From NCBI GenBank assembly GCA_003446665.1, contig DMCT01000136.1, positions 6,816 to 17,622 on the forward strand: a DNA stretch of 10,807 nt, in the 5' to 3' direction. A program made the translations under genes and the position numbers. Position 1 is the first letter of the stretch; each line of letters starts with the position of its first letter. Positions 1-7,974 of this stretch are shown here, piece after piece. A model generated the notes under the pieces. The model did no database searches. It was not told where the DNA came from and was given only the letters and a program-made list of their open reading frames with translations. The DNA is from Synergistaceae bacterium. Its GTDB lineage: Bacteria > Synergistota > Synergistia > Synergistales > Thermovirgaceae.

Positions 1-1
1 G

Positions 2-85
2 GTAAAAAGACAAGCACGTCACACCGGAGGTCGTTTTCGCAAGGGTAAGGGCCGCTTTAATCGAAAATCATGGAGTCCCACATGA
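2..85 (+). CDS. C-terminal tail of a possible converging gene, partial
   Basis: An open frame runs in from the left edge and stops with TGA at 83-85. It encodes about 27 residues that are very rich in Arg, Lys and Gly (for example GGRFRKGKGRF), the kind of basic tail seen at the end of RNA helicases, ribosomal proteins and other nucleic-acid-binding proteins. It ends three bases before the strong hairpin at 88-116, which would suit a gene converging on the hydrogenase operon. The piece is too short to assign a family, and it could be chance reading through noncoding DNA. Confidence 0.3.
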   Translation, partial: VKRQARHTGGRFRKGKGRFNRKSWSPT

Positions 86-87
86 TT

Positions 88-116
88 TGAAAGGCCGGGA
101 TTATCCCGGCCTTTCA
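88..116. terminator. Hairpin between converging genes, probable bidirectional terminator
   Basis: A perfect inverted repeat has arms GAAAGGCCGGGA (89-100) and TCCCGGCCTTTC (104-115), a TTA loop and one further A-T pair at 88/116, giving a 13-bp GC-rich stem. It lies 16 bases beyond the last stop codon of the minus-strand operon and just after the stop of a possible plus-strand gene. The trailing T-tract is short on both strands (the arm ends in CTTTC), so it resembles a compact bidirectional terminator rather than a textbook one with a long U-run. Confidence 0.7.
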
Positions 117-132
117 TCGTGTCGCGTTTTTC

Positions 133-609
133 TCAAGACGGACGTATTTGGGACTCCCTGTACTCTTTCCAGAACTCGCCGAAGGATCGGCACGCCTTAC
201 GCACTCTCTCTTTGCAGGTTGGAGTCAGCCTGTCGGAGAAATCGAAGGAGTCTCCGCTCACGGAAAGCATTAGGCCATCAGGCACTCTGCCTAGTATCTC
301 CGCTGCGAAGGCAAGCACGCTCCCCGGGCCGAAGGTGTGTATGTTAAGACCATCAGCTCCCGACTTCGAAGGCTCTACCCTTTCCAGGGCATATCCCTCG
401 TCGTAAGAAAGAAGAGAGGCATCGCAAAAAACTGCCACATCGATATCTTCTGCCTCAAGTACGGCCTCCGGTAGCAGCTGGTGACCCCGCCACAAAACCG
501 CCTCGTCACCATATTTTCGTATGGCGCGGGCCACAAGCCACGCCAGAACGTGCCCGGCACCATCATCCTGTCTTGAGGGGTTACCGTATCCAAGTACAAG
601 CACGCGCAT
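133..609 (-). CDS. [NiFe] hydrogenase maturation endopeptidase (HoxW/HycI/HybD type)
   Basis: This 158-residue protein matches the size and N-terminus of the nickel-dependent proteases that cut the C-terminal peptide from a [NiFe] large subunit after the metal centre is inserted. The glycine-rich start GYGNPSRQDDGAG (residues 7-19) is the family signature. Asp16, Asp63 (in FCDAS) and His91 (in IHTFGPG) fall where HybD has its nickel-sensing Glu16, Asp62 and His93. The gene is last in the operon, starting 18 bases after the hydL stop. Its substrate is most likely the neighbouring HydL, which carries a 25-residue extension beyond the DPCxxCxxH motif. The ATG at 609 has only a weak ribosome site, so translation may depend on coupling to hydL. 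It is a cytoplasmic protein with no signal peptide. Confidence 0.9.
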   Translation of the reverse strand: MRVLVLGYGNPSRQDDGAGHVLAWLVARAIRKYGDEAVLWRGHQLLPEAVLEAEDIDVAVFCDASLLSYDEGYALERVEPSKSGADGLNIHTFGPGSVLAFAAEILGRVPDGLMLSVSGDSFDFSDRLTPTCKERVRKACRSFGEFWKEYRESQIRPS

Positions 610-627
610 AGGCGGCCGTTGACCAGC

Positions 628-2055
628 CTATTCCCTGACGCAAGTGGCCACTTCTTCGCCCGTGGCGCTGATTACCGTCAGTTTGAGCGGCATCTTGCCG
701 ACAGCATGGGTAGAACAAGACAGACAGGGATCGTAACAACGTATCACGTGCTCCATCCTGTTCATTACACCCTCCGGGACTTCAGGTCCCTTGATGTACT
801 GCCTGGCGATCGATTCCACACCCTTGTTCATGGCGTAGTTGTTGTGCCCGGTGGCCACGATGAGGTTAACTCCCGTGAGGGCACCCTTCTCGTCCACCTG
901 GTAGTGATGAATGAGAGTACCCCTGGGGGCCTCTATGACACCTATACCTTCCGGGTAGATATCAGAAGAAGTAACCCTGAGGTCACTTCCTGTGATGTCA
1001 GGATCTTCCAGAAGTTCACCGATCCTCTCCAGCCCGTACAGCGCCTCTATGAGCCGGGCGTAGTGGTAGTACAGAAGGTGATGGACCATCCCTTCTTCGC
1101 CGGCCTGCCTGAACACCTTGAGTTCCGCCGAGGCTTCGGGCGTGGAGATGTCGTCGCAGGCGTTGACCCGTCCGAGGGGGCCAACCCTGTAGCTCCCATG
1201 GGGGAAGCCAAGAGGTCTGTAGAAGGGGAACTTCAGGTAGCTCCAGCTTTCCACGTGTTCTCCTATATGGTCGATGTACTCCCAGTCTTCGAACTCGTCG
1301 ATAATTCGCCCTTTCGCCCCTTTTAGCCTTATGTCTCCGTCATACATCTCGAGATATCCACCGTTGACGAGACCGAGGTAGGCCGTTTCGAGGGGAGCGA
1401 AATTCCGGACCTCTTCTTTGTGTTCCTCGAGATATCCCTTTACAAGTTCCAGGGCCTGCCGGGCATCCGCCGTTTTCGCGGGCAGCGCCTTCAGGATTGC
1501 GTCACGCTCGTCCTTTCTGAGGCCGCGGTTGACTCCACCGGGTATACTATGCCAGGGATGCACCTTCTTACCGCCCAGCGTCTTGATGATGTCCTGCCCG
1601 AATTTCCTCAGAAGTATCCCCTTAGTTGCGAGATCGGGGTACTTCGCGGCCACCCCCGCAATGTTTCTTGTAGCTGGATCCGCATCGAATCCGAAAAGCA
1701 GGTCCGGGCTCGAAAGGTGGAAAAAGCTCAAGGCATGGGACTGTACGACCTGCCCCATATGGAGCAGTTCGCGCAGCTTGTGAGCCGTCGGCGTTATTTC
1801 AACGCCGAGTATGGCGTCACATGCCTTGGCTGACGCAAGGTGATGGCTCACCGGGCAGATGCCGCAAATCCGCGGTGTGATCTCGGGCATTTCCCGGAAA
1901 TCCCGGCCTTTGCTGAATGCCTCGAATCCCCTGAACTGGGTTACGTGGAAGCGGGCTTCCGATACGGACCCGTCTTCCGCGAGATGAACCGTTATCTTGC
2001 CGTGACCTTCTATCCGGGTAATCGGATTTATTTCCAGCTTGCGTACCGTCGTCAT
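628..2055 (-). CDS. hydL: [NiFe] hydrogenase large subunit, HoxH/HydL type (group 3)
   Basis: This is the catalytic subunit carrying the Ni-Fe(CN)2CO centre where H2 is split or formed. From the preferred start the protein has 475 residues, normal for HoxH-type subunits. The N-terminal metal motif RICGIC gives Cys64 and Cys67, and the C-terminal motif DPCLSCSTH gives Cys444 and Cys447. RIEGHG near residue 14 holds the usual proton-relay Glu. A tail of 25 residues follows His450 and should be removed by the protease encoded next. An in-frame ATG at 2076 lies inside hydS, but AAGGAGG at 2064-2070 sits 8 bases before the ATG at 2055, so the latter is the likely start. There is no Tat signal or membrane segment, so the enzyme is cytoplasmic. 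The partners are HydS and, through it, HydABC. The name HydL follows the bifurcating HydABCSL enzyme; HoxH is the equivalent in ordinary NAD-reducing hydrogenases. Confidence 0.95.
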   Translation of the reverse strand: MTTVRKLEINPITRIEGHGKITVHLAEDGSVSEARFHVTQFRGFEAFSKGRDFREMPEITPRICGICPVSHHLASAKACDAILGVEITPTAHKLRELLHMGQVVQSHALSFFHLSSPDLLFGFDADPATRNIAGVAAKYPDLATKGILLRKFGQDIIKTLGGKKVHPWHSIPGGVNRGLRKDERDAILKALPAKTADARQALELVKGYLEEHKEEVRNFAPLETAYLGLVNGGYLEMYDGDIRLKGAKGRIIDEFEDWEYIDHIGEHVESWSYLKFPFYRPLGFPHGSYRVGPLGRVNACDDISTPEASAELKVFRQAGEEGMVHHLLYYHYARLIEALYGLERIGELLEDPDITGSDLRVTSSDIYPEGIGVIEAPRGTLIHHYQVDEKGALTGVNLIVATGHNNYAMNKGVESIARQYIKGPEVPEGVMNRMEHVIRCYDPCLSCSTHAVGKMPLKLTVISATGEEVATCVRE

Positions 2056-2063
2056 GTCTTGGC

Positions 2064-2070
2064 CCTCCTT
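2064..2070 (-). promoter_or_regulatory. Ribosome binding site deciding the hydL start
   Basis: On the minus strand AAGGAGG overlaps the TAA stop of hydS (2069-2071) and lies 8 bases before the ATG at 2055. The ATG at 2076 is upstream of this site and would not be served by it. The stop/Shine-Dalgarno overlap suggests translational coupling of hydS and hydL, fitting 1:1 subunits. Confidence 0.8.
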
Positions 2071-2608
2071 AGTCATACCGCATCATATCCGAGGGCACTT
2101 TCGGAATCCTGCCCTCGAGCAGTTCCTGGAAAACCCACAGGATTGTTTCGGCGTCGGGAGGACAACCGGGAACATATACGTCGACTTTTACCGCGTAATC
2201 CACAGGGATGGCCTTCGGCAAAAGGGCCGGCACGTCCTCTCTCGGGATTACGCCCTCAGGATTTACAGTGCTCGGCGTATCGACGTAACCGACTTTAAGG
2301 GCTTCCTCGGGAGTCATGAAGTTTCTCATGGTATTGATACCGCCGAAAACGGCGCAATCCCCCCAGGCCACCAGAATATCGCACTGCTCGCGCATCTTTT
2401 TCGCGAGATGGAGTTCTTCCTCGTTGCCGAGGCCACCCGAGATGACACCGACGTCGACTTTTGGTATCTCTTTTCCGTCGACTACCGGCGAATACAGGAT
2501 ATCCACCTTGTCCAAAAGGCCGACGATCTTGTCGTCTATGTCCAGAAAGGACATGTGGCATCCGGCGCAGGCTTCGAGCCAGACCGTAGCTAGTTTCACC
2601 TTTGCCAT
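2069..2608 (-). CDS. hydS: [NiFe] hydrogenase small subunit, HoxY/HydS type
   Basis: This electron-transfer subunit pairs with HydL and takes electrons between the Ni-Fe site and HydA. At 179 residues it is the short cytoplasmic form. Cys14 and Cys17 (EACAGCH), Cys85 (WGDC) and Cys149 (VPGCPPD) form the standard ligand set of the proximal [4Fe-4S] cluster. The C-terminal region that holds the medial and distal clusters in uptake hydrogenases is absent, so electrons must leave directly to a partner. There is no twin-arginine leader. The ATG at 2608 overlaps the hydA TAA stop by one base (TAATG), with GGAGGAGG about 10 bases upstream inside hydA, a typical coupled start. Confidence 0.95.
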   Translation of the reverse strand: MAKVKLATVWLEACAGCHMSFLDIDDKIVGLLDKVDILYSPVVDGKEIPKVDVGVISGGLGNEEELHLAKKMREQCDILVAWGDCAVFGGINTMRNFMTPEEALKVGYVDTPSTVNPEGVIPREDVPALLPKAIPVDYAVKVDVYVPGCPPDAETILWVFQELLEGRIPKVPSDMMRYD

Positions 2609-4680
2609 TACCGCGACACCTCCTCCAGTTCGACCATTTTGGCTTTTTTCGGATCGATCTGGCTTTCATAAATTTGCTCGCAGGGAGCGGCTTCGGGCTT
2701 CCCCAGGGTTACATCCAGGTTTTGGGCCAGTTCCCCTAGCACCGAAGCAAGACTCCTTACCTCGCCCTTGGGAGGAACTATGACGTTGAGCCTGCGACGT
2801 TCGCCCTCGATCGTGCAGAAATGACCGCTCCGCTCGTACCATGCCGGCGCCGGAAGCAGGACGTCGGCCATGTTAACCAAAGGATGCGCCATGTACGGCG
2901 ACTGGACGACCACGAAACGCGTTCTTGAGATAGCCGCCAGTGATTCCTCATCTTCCGGAATGAGACCGGTGGAAAACACGTAAAGGAAATCGAGATCTTC
3001 CTTCCCAAGCCACGCTTTTTCCGCCAGAACAGTGTTTATGGTACCAAGGCTGTTTCCGCTGGAGACAAGCGGCACCACACCTATGCCGTCCTCAAAGAAC
3101 GCCCCTGAGGCTATGGCAAGGTTGATCGCCGCAGTTACCTCCTTCGGGTTCTCCGATACGGCCCTTCCAAGTACAAATACAGGCTTTTTGGAACCTTTGA
3201 GGCAAAGAACCAGCTTCTCCAGGTCCTCGCTGTCGACGCCAGCGGCTTCAGCAGCCTGGTTGAGGGAATCCCTGTACGCGTTGAGCGCTTCTGTTCCCTT
3301 TCCTATATCATCCTCCGCGAGTTTGAGCGAAATTATCGTTTTTGCGAGTGCAAAAAGGAGTTCGGCATCGCCGCAGGATTGCTTCAACCTGATATCTACG
3401 TCTGTAATACCCTTGAAGGGATTTCCCTTGCTGCAGATGTTTACGAGAGATGCCTCGTTTTTAAGCGTCCCGACCCGAATGTAGCTTGCTACAACCGGAG
3501 CTTCCTCATCGGGATTTGCGCAAAGGTTGACTATGCAGTCGCTTTCCAGAATGTTATGCGCCGCAGTAAAGGGCCTGACACCCTGCTTCCTGAAAGGTTC
3601 GAGGCCATCCCTGAAACCTCTGAGGACGTCACCGTCGAAGGTGTCCAGGCGGTCCATCTGCATGGCGTCGCGGAAAAACCTGCTGAAAATGGCCAGTTCC
3701 TCGTCGGTGCACAGGCTTGATACCAGCGCTCCGACACTCTTTTTCTTCGTTGCCCTGGCGAACTCCGCTGCCACTTTTGACAAGGCTTCTTCCCACGTGG
3801 CCTCGCGATAATGAACACCTTCCCGGATCATTGGGACATGGATACGATCGCTCTCGGTCGATCTCGGCAGTTCGAGACGGCCTTTATAGCATAGTTGCCC
3901 CCCATCTGGTTCATCGGTGCCGAGACCTTCCACCCTGGCGATACTGCCGGTACGTACATAGCCCTTGAACTTGCATCCGACCGCGCAAAGCGGGCATACG
4001 CTTTCGACCACGTCGTCGCAATCGCTTCTTCTTCCCCTGTAGGCGAATTCACGTATCGTTATCGTCCCGGTTGGGCAAACCTGGGCACATGCTCCGCAGT
4101 CGACACATGTTTCGCTTTCGCCCAGCTTGTTGCCCAGATCTGCGATTATCTTGGCGTTCCATCCCCGGTCCTTGAGGTCCAGCGTGTGGGCTCCCACTTT
4201 CTCCGCACAAACCCGGATACAGCGCAGGCAAAGCACGCAACGGTTATGGTCTATCTGAAATTCCGGATGCGTCGCGTCATTTTCAAAATCAGAATACAGG
4301 TAGGGGTAACGCACGTGGTCCATGCCGTGCTCGATAGCCAGCCGCTGAAGCTCGCAATCTCCGCTTTGGGAACAGTACATGCAGAAATGGTTTCTCCCTG
4401 CGAAAAGCAGCTCCAGGAGCTGTTTCCTGTAGTCGAACAGTGTCTCCGTCTGAGTGTGTACAATCATCCCGTCCTGGGCAGGAGTGGTGCATGCCGTCAG
4501 AAGCTTTGGATTCTTTTCTACCTCCACCACGCACATCCTGCAGGACCCGATGGGTGTCAAACCTTCAAGGAAACACAGCGTGGGAATGTAGACGTCGTTC
4601 CTGCGCGCCACGGTAAGGATGGTATCGCCGTGTTCCCCCTTGCACTGTTTACCGTCTATGGTCAGGGTAATTTCCTTCAT
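2608..4680 (-). CDS. hydA: NuoG-like Fe-S subunit of bifurcating/NAD-linked hydrogenase (HydA)
   Basis: A 690-residue electron-wiring subunit. An N-terminal [2Fe-2S] domain uses Cys36, Cys47, Cys50 and Cys64. A His-Cys [4Fe-4S] site follows (His98, Cys100, Cys103, Cys109), then two ferredoxin-type clusters (Cys148/151/154/158 and Cys192/195/198/202) and a fifth cluster in the molybdopterin-oxidoreductase N-terminal motif (Cys229/232/236/264). Residues from about 270 on form a NuoG-like MopB region with no catalytic Cys/Sec motif that I can recognise, so it is probably structural. In [FeFe] HydABC enzymes this subunit carries the H-cluster; none is present here, and catalysis falls to HydSL. 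The frame is open to an ATG at 4752 inside hydB, but GGGAGG at 4689-4694 lies 8 bases before the ATG at 4680, where family homology also begins. It could equally be labelled NuoG or an extended HoxU. Confidence 0.92.
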   Translation of the reverse strand: MKEITLTIDGKQCKGEHGDTILTVARRNDVYIPTLCFLEGLTPIGSCRMCVVEVEKNPKLLTACTTPAQDGMIVHTQTETLFDYRKQLLELLFAGRNHFCMYCSQSGDCELQRLAIEHGMDHVRYPYLYSDFENDATHPEFQIDHNRCVLCLRCIRVCAEKVGAHTLDLKDRGWNAKIIADLGNKLGESETCVDCGACAQVCPTGTITIREFAYRGRRSDCDDVVESVCPLCAVGCKFKGYVRTGSIARVEGLGTDEPDGGQLCYKGRLELPRSTESDRIHVPMIREGVHYREATWEEALSKVAAEFARATKKKSVGALVSSLCTDEELAIFSRFFRDAMQMDRLDTFDGDVLRGFRDGLEPFRKQGVRPFTAAHNILESDCIVNLCANPDEEAPVVASYIRVGTLKNEASLVNICSKGNPFKGITDVDIRLKQSCGDAELLFALAKTIISLKLAEDDIGKGTEALNAYRDSLNQAAEAAGVDSEDLEKLVLCLKGSKKPVFVLGRAVSENPKEVTAAINLAIASGAFFEDGIGVVPLVSSGNSLGTINTVLAEKAWLGKEDLDFLYVFSTGLIPEDEESLAAISRTRFVVVQSPYMAHPLVNMADVLLPAPAWYERSGHFCTIEGERRRLNVIVPPKGEVRSLASVLGELAQNLDVTLGKPEAAPCEQIYESQIDPKKAKMVELEEVSR

Positions 4681-4700
4681 CTCATATTCCTCCCGCCGCC

Positions 4701-6494
4701 TCAGTCCTTGTGTACCGCATTGAAAGGGCACACTTCCAGGCATGTGCCGCACTTTATGCAGCGCTCCTGGTCGATCTTGTACGGAGTCTGCCGATCACCC
4801 GCGATGCAGTTGACCGGGCAGTTTTTGGCGCACAAGCCGCATTTTTTGCATTTTTCCGGATCTATGGTGTAGGCGATAAGCGCAGTGCATGCCTTGGCAG
4901 GGCATTCCCTGTCCTTGATGTGCGCTTCGTACTCGTCGCGGAAATACCGGAGGGTCGTCAGAACGGGGTTCGGCGCCGTCTGCCCGAGACCGCACAGGGA
5001 CATTCTCTGGACCATGTGGGCGAGTTCCTCCAGTGTTTCGAGATCTTCCATGGTTCCCTCGCCTTTGGTTATTTTCTCGAGCAGAAGAAGCATCTGCTTC
5101 GTGCCTTCCCTGCATGGCACGCACTTGCCGCATGACTCGCGCTGGGTAAACTCAAGAAAGAACTTGGCCACATCCACCATGCAAGTGTCTTCGTCCATGA
5201 CGACCAGGCCGCCCGAACCCATGATCGCACCGGCCGCCGTCAGGGATTCGTAGTCGACGGGCAGATCCAGATGCTCTTTGGTAAGGCATCCGCCTGAGGG
5301 ACCTCCGATCTGTACGGCCTTGAATCCCTTGTCGTTAAGGATTCCGCCGCCCAGTTCGAATACGATCTCCCGGATGGTTATTCCCATGGGGACTTCGATG
5401 AGACCGGTATTCTTGACCTTGCCCGTCAGGGCGAAGACCTTGGTCCCCTTAGATTTTTCCGTCCCGATGTTGCTGTACCATTCGGCACCGTTCAGGATGA
5501 TCTGGGGCACGTTGGCCCAGGTCTCCACGTTGTTGATATTGGTCGGTTTGCCCCAGAGTCCGTGTTGCGCCGGGAAGGGAGGTCTTGGCGTAGGCATGCC
5601 TCGTTTACCCTCTATCGAGGCCATCAGGGCGGTTTCCTCACCGCAGACGAAGGCACCCGCCCCTTCCTTTATGTGCAGGTGAAAGGAGAAATCCGTCCCC
5701 ATGATACGGTCGCCCAAAAGTCCGAATTCCTCTGCCTGGGCTATGGCGTTTTTAAGCCGCTTGATCGCCAGAGGATACTCGGCCCGGCAGTAAATGTAAC
5801 CTTCGTCCGCTCCTATGGCGTAGGCACCCAGAAGCATGCCCTCTATGAGTGAATGGGGGTCTCCCTCAAGGACAGACCTGTCCATGAAAGCTCCCGGGTC
5901 GCCTTCGTCGGCGTTGCAGATGACGTATTTCTTGTCTCCCGGTGCCTTCCTGGCGAATTCCCATTTGAGCCCCGTCGGGAAACCTGCTCCACCACGACCC
6001 CGCAGTCCGGATTTCTTTACCTCTTCCAGCGTCTTCTCTGGAGTCATCTTTAACAAGGCCTTAGCGAGGGCCTGGTAGCCGTCCCTGGAAATATACTCTT
6101 CTATATGCTCCGGATTGATGTAACCGCAATTTTTCAGAACGATTCTATGCTGCTTGCTGTAAAAAGGGATATCCCTGTAATGGGGGATCTTGGTCATATC
6201 GCTCGGAGCGGTGTAAAGCAAACGCTCTACGAGCCTTCCCTTGTAGAGATGCTCTTCCACAATCTCCGGTACATCCTCGGGGGTAACCCTGCAATAAAAA
6301 GCACCTTCGGGATAGACGACCACTATCGGTCCCATCTCGCACATCCCGTGGCATCCCGTCTCGACGAGCATGATCTCACTGTCCAGTTTCCTGCGCCTCA
6401 GCTCTTCCTGCATGGCGCTGTAAACCGAAGAAGCACCGCTCGCCGTGCATCCCGTCCCTTTACAGATCAATACGTGGGCACGATACAAAGCCAT
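4701..6494 (-). CDS. hydB: NuoF-like NAD(H)/flavin subunit (HydB)
   Basis: A 597-residue diaphorase subunit, where NAD(H) exchanges electrons with FMN. Order of domains: thioredoxin-fold [2Fe-2S] domain (Cys11, Cys16, Cys48, Cys52); NuoF core with [13 protein letters not shown] at 167-179 for FMN/NADH and [13 protein letters not shown] at 278-290; [4Fe-4S] site ESCGKCVPC (Cys455, 458, 461) plus Cys501; and two C-terminal ferredoxin clusters (Cys549/552/555/559 and Cys579/582/585/589). A CPAKAC pair at 531/536 may bind a further metal. The extra N- and C-terminal Fe-S domains distinguish HydB/HndC-type subunits from plain NuoF and fit a bifurcating enzyme that docks ferredoxin. The frame extends to an ATG at 6674 within the previous gene, but the N-terminus of the family and a GGGGGG ribosome site overlapping the preceding TAG stop select the ATG at 6494. 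Confidence 0.95.
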   Translation of the reverse strand: MALYRAHVLICKGTGCTASGASSVYSAMQEELRRRKLDSEIMLVETGCHGMCEMGPIVVVYPEGAFYCRVTPEDVPEIVEEHLYKGRLVERLLYTAPSDMTKIPHYRDIPFYSKQHRIVLKNCGYINPEHIEEYISRDGYQALAKALLKMTPEKTLEEVKKSGLRGRGGAGFPTGLKWEFARKAPGDKKYVICNADEGDPGAFMDRSVLEGDPHSLIEGMLLGAYAIGADEGYIYCRAEYPLAIKRLKNAIAQAEEFGLLGDRIMGTDFSFHLHIKEGAGAFVCGEETALMASIEGKRGMPTPRPPFPAQHGLWGKPTNINNVETWANVPQIILNGAEWYSNIGTEKSKGTKVFALTGKVKNTGLIEVPMGITIREIVFELGGGILNDKGFKAVQIGGPSGGCLTKEHLDLPVDYESLTAAGAIMGSGGLVVMDEDTCMVDVAKFFLEFTQRESCGKCVPCREGTKQMLLLLEKITKGEGTMEDLETLEELAHMVQRMSLCGLGQTAPNPVLTTLRYFRDEYEAHIKDRECPAKACTALIAYTIDPEKCKKCGLCAKNCPVNCIAGDRQTPYKIDQERCIKCGTCLEVCPFNAVHKD

Positions 6495-6508
6495 TTCCGA
6501 AAGCCCCC

Positions 6509-6880
6509 CTAATCGGTTCTTCCGACTACCTTGTCTTCGACTACGTTGCCGTTGACAAGGTGTTCGGCCACTATCCGCGCGACATCCTTCGGCTCGACGT
6601 TGCCGTAGGTGATCCTGGGCTCTCCCGGCCGGATGACGTCGACGAGCGGTTCTTTCTGGCACATACCGATACATCCCGTAGTCTCGACGGTGACTTCCTT
6701 GAGTCCTCTTTTGTCAAGCTCTGCCAGTATGGCCGTCATCACATCCCGCGCCCCGGCGGCAATCCCGCAGGTTCCCATTCCGACGATGATCCTTGTTTTC
6801 CCGCCTGAACGAGCTGACGTCAGGTCTTTTGCCTGTTCCTTGATTTTCCTGAGATCTTCAAGACTGGTTATCTTCGGCAA
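6509..6880 (-). CDS. hndB: HndB-like thioredoxin-fold [2Fe-2S] ferredoxin
   Basis: A small protein (123 residues from the preferred start) resembling HndB of the NADP-reducing HndABCD hydrogenase and the loose (2Fe-2S) ferredoxin genes found between nuoE and nuoF homologues in HydABC operons. The cysteines are Cys38 ([12 protein letters not shown]) and Cys70/Cys74 (TTGCIGMC). Only three are present, against four in the related N-terminal domain of HydB. I propose a TTG start at 6880, 8 bases after AGGGGGGAG (6889-6897); this gives an N-terminus beginning at PKITSLEDL, as I would expect for the family. The ATG at 6913 would add 11 residues and increase the overlap with the upstream ATPase gene to 56 bases. 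Its role is unproven. It may be an accessory electron carrier or assembly partner of HydABC. Confidence 0.85.
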   Translation of the reverse strand: MPKITSLEDLRKIKEQAKDLTSARSGGKTRIIVGMGTCGIAAGARDVMTAILAELDKRGLKEVTVETTGCIGMCQKEPLVDVIRPGEPRITYGNVEPKDVARIVAEHLVNGNVVEDKVVGRTD

Positions 6881-7442
6881 TGCACTCACTCCCCCCTGAT
6901 CGGAGCGTTTCAATATTTTCCTTCAAATACCGGCGCAACCAAAGCGCCGTTTCCGGCTTTGCAAGGAGCCTTCTGTCCTCCAGAACCTCTATTATTTCCT
7001 TGGTATTCACGGAGAAACTCTTCCCGTCAAAGGCATAGCGGAAAGAAAAATCCCTGTCTGGCCAACCGACTACCAGAGCAACCAGCGTGTCCGCGATTTC
7101 GCCCATGGGCGGGCAATCTATGCAGTCGCTTTTAAAGCTTGCCCGAATGGTGGTCCCTTTGCCTTTTTCCGACAATATCTCAAGACTTCCGCCGCAAAGT
7201 TCTGCGGCATACTTAAGGAAAGGTATTCCCAATCCCACTCTTCTTTCCGTCCTGGTCGTGTAAAACGGGTTGTGCAATGCCAGGACCTCTTTTTCATCCA
7301 TGCCTTTTCCGTTATCCGCAACGGTCAGCGTTAGGGTTTTGTCTTTCGTATCTTCAACGATGTCTATATCAACAATATTTGCGTCGGCTTTCAGTGAGTT
7401 TTCAGCTATGTCTAGTATGTACTGGGAAAAATCCTGGAGCAT
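6858..7442 (-). CDS. Stand-alone GHKL (histidine-kinase-like) ATPase domain protein
   Basis: This 194-residue protein consists mainly of an ATP-binding domain of the GHKL fold. Its motifs are the N box (LDIAENSLKADA, residues 10-21), G1 box (DNGKGM), F-box-like PFYTTR, and G2 region GLGIPFLKYAAELCGG with a later GKGTT. No dimerisation/phospho-acceptor histidine domain and no sensor domain are present, so it is not a complete two-component kinase. Small genes of this kind sit between the NuoE-like and ferredoxin-like genes of many HydABC-type operons; their function is not established to my knowledge. The start is 6 bases after the hydC stop with only a weak ribosome site, and the stop lies inside the next gene, so expression is tied to the hydrogenase subunits. 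A regulatory or assembly ATPase role is inference. Confidence 0.85.
   Translation of the reverse strand: MLQDFSQYILDIAENSLKADANIVDIDIVEDTKDKTLTLTVADNGKGMDEKEVLALHNPFYTTRTERRVGLGIPFLKYAAELCGGSLEILSEKGKGTTIRASFKSDCIDCPPMGEIADTLVALVVGWPDRDFSFRYAFDGKSFSVNTKEIIEVLEDRRLLAKPETALWLRRYLKENIETLRSGGSECIAEDNQS
6889..6897 (-). promoter_or_regulatory. Ribosome binding site favouring a TTG start
   Basis: The minus strand reads AGGGGGGAG here, 8 bases before TTG at 6880-6878. The only in-frame ATG (6913) lies upstream of this purine run. A GTG at 6889-6887 overlaps the run and is too close to use it. Confidence 0.55.
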
Positions 7443-7448
7443 TCCGTT

Positions 7449-7919
7449 TTATTCGTACTTGTCCAGGATCGGCTGCACCTTGTCGGGAGTAAGCCGTCCA
7501 TGGGTCTCGTCGTCGACCATCATGACCGGTGCCAACCCGCAGGCTCCAAGGCATGCCACTGGTTCCAGGGTAAAGCGGAGGTCTTCGGTCGTGTCGTTTT
7601 CTTCTACGTTGAGAATCTGCTTCACTTTATCCAGGATCTTGAGGCTGCCCCTCACGTGACAGGCCGTGCCCCTGCAAACTCGTATTACGTGTCTGCCCCG
7701 CGGCTTCAGGTGAAACTGGGCGTAGAAAGTCGCCACACCGTAAATATCGGCCTTTGGTATCTTGAGCTCCTCCGAAATCGTTACCAAGGCCTCTTCCGGC
7801 AAATAGCCGAATTCCCGCTGCACGCTCTGGAGGATAGGAATAAGGCCGCCTTTCCTGCCCTTCCAGGGTGCTACGAGTTCTTTCGTTTTTTCCGAAACTC
7901 CCATTGTTTTGAGCGTCAC
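7449..7919 (-). CDS. hydC: NuoE-like [2Fe-2S] subunit (HydC)
   Basis: A 24-kDa-subunit-type protein of about 156 residues, with a helical N-terminus (GLIPILQSVQREFGYLP) and a thioredoxin-fold [2Fe-2S] domain. The ligands are Cys82 and Cys87 (VCRGTAC) and Cys123 and Cys127 (ACLGAC). It partners HydB, and in bifurcating enzymes it belongs to the HydBC flavin unit. It is the first gene of the hydrogenase core, after the only sizeable noncoding gap. The start is uncertain. The frame has GTG codons at 7931 and 7919 and an ATG at 7904. AGGTGG at 7928-7933 lies 8 bases before the GTG at 7919, so I prefer that; the 5' end is a GGT repeat (four copies). The ATG at 7904 has no clear ribosome site. Confidence 0.93.
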   Translation of the reverse strand: MTLKTMGVSEKTKELVAPWKGRKGGLIPILQSVQREFGYLPEEALVTISEELKIPKADIYGVATFYAQFHLKPRGRHVIRVCRGTACHVRGSLKILDKVKQILNVEENDTTEDLRFTLEPVACLGACGLAPVMMVDDETHGRLTPDKVQPILDKYE

Positions 7920-7974
7920 TACCACCACCACCTGAATTGAGTTTTTGGCATAGCTTTACTATCGCAAGAGGACT

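Noticed and set aside
619..1326. Open plus-strand frame of 235 codons opposite hydL
   Set aside because: Antisense to a clearly recognised [NiFe] large subunit with both metal motifs; the translation shows no family pattern and is a shadow of hydL codon use.
3895..4872. Open plus-strand frame of 325 codons opposite hydA and the end of hydB
   Set aside because: It runs across the boundary of two genes with strong Fe-S motifs on the other strand, lacks a recognisable domain or ribosome site, and is best explained as a shadow.
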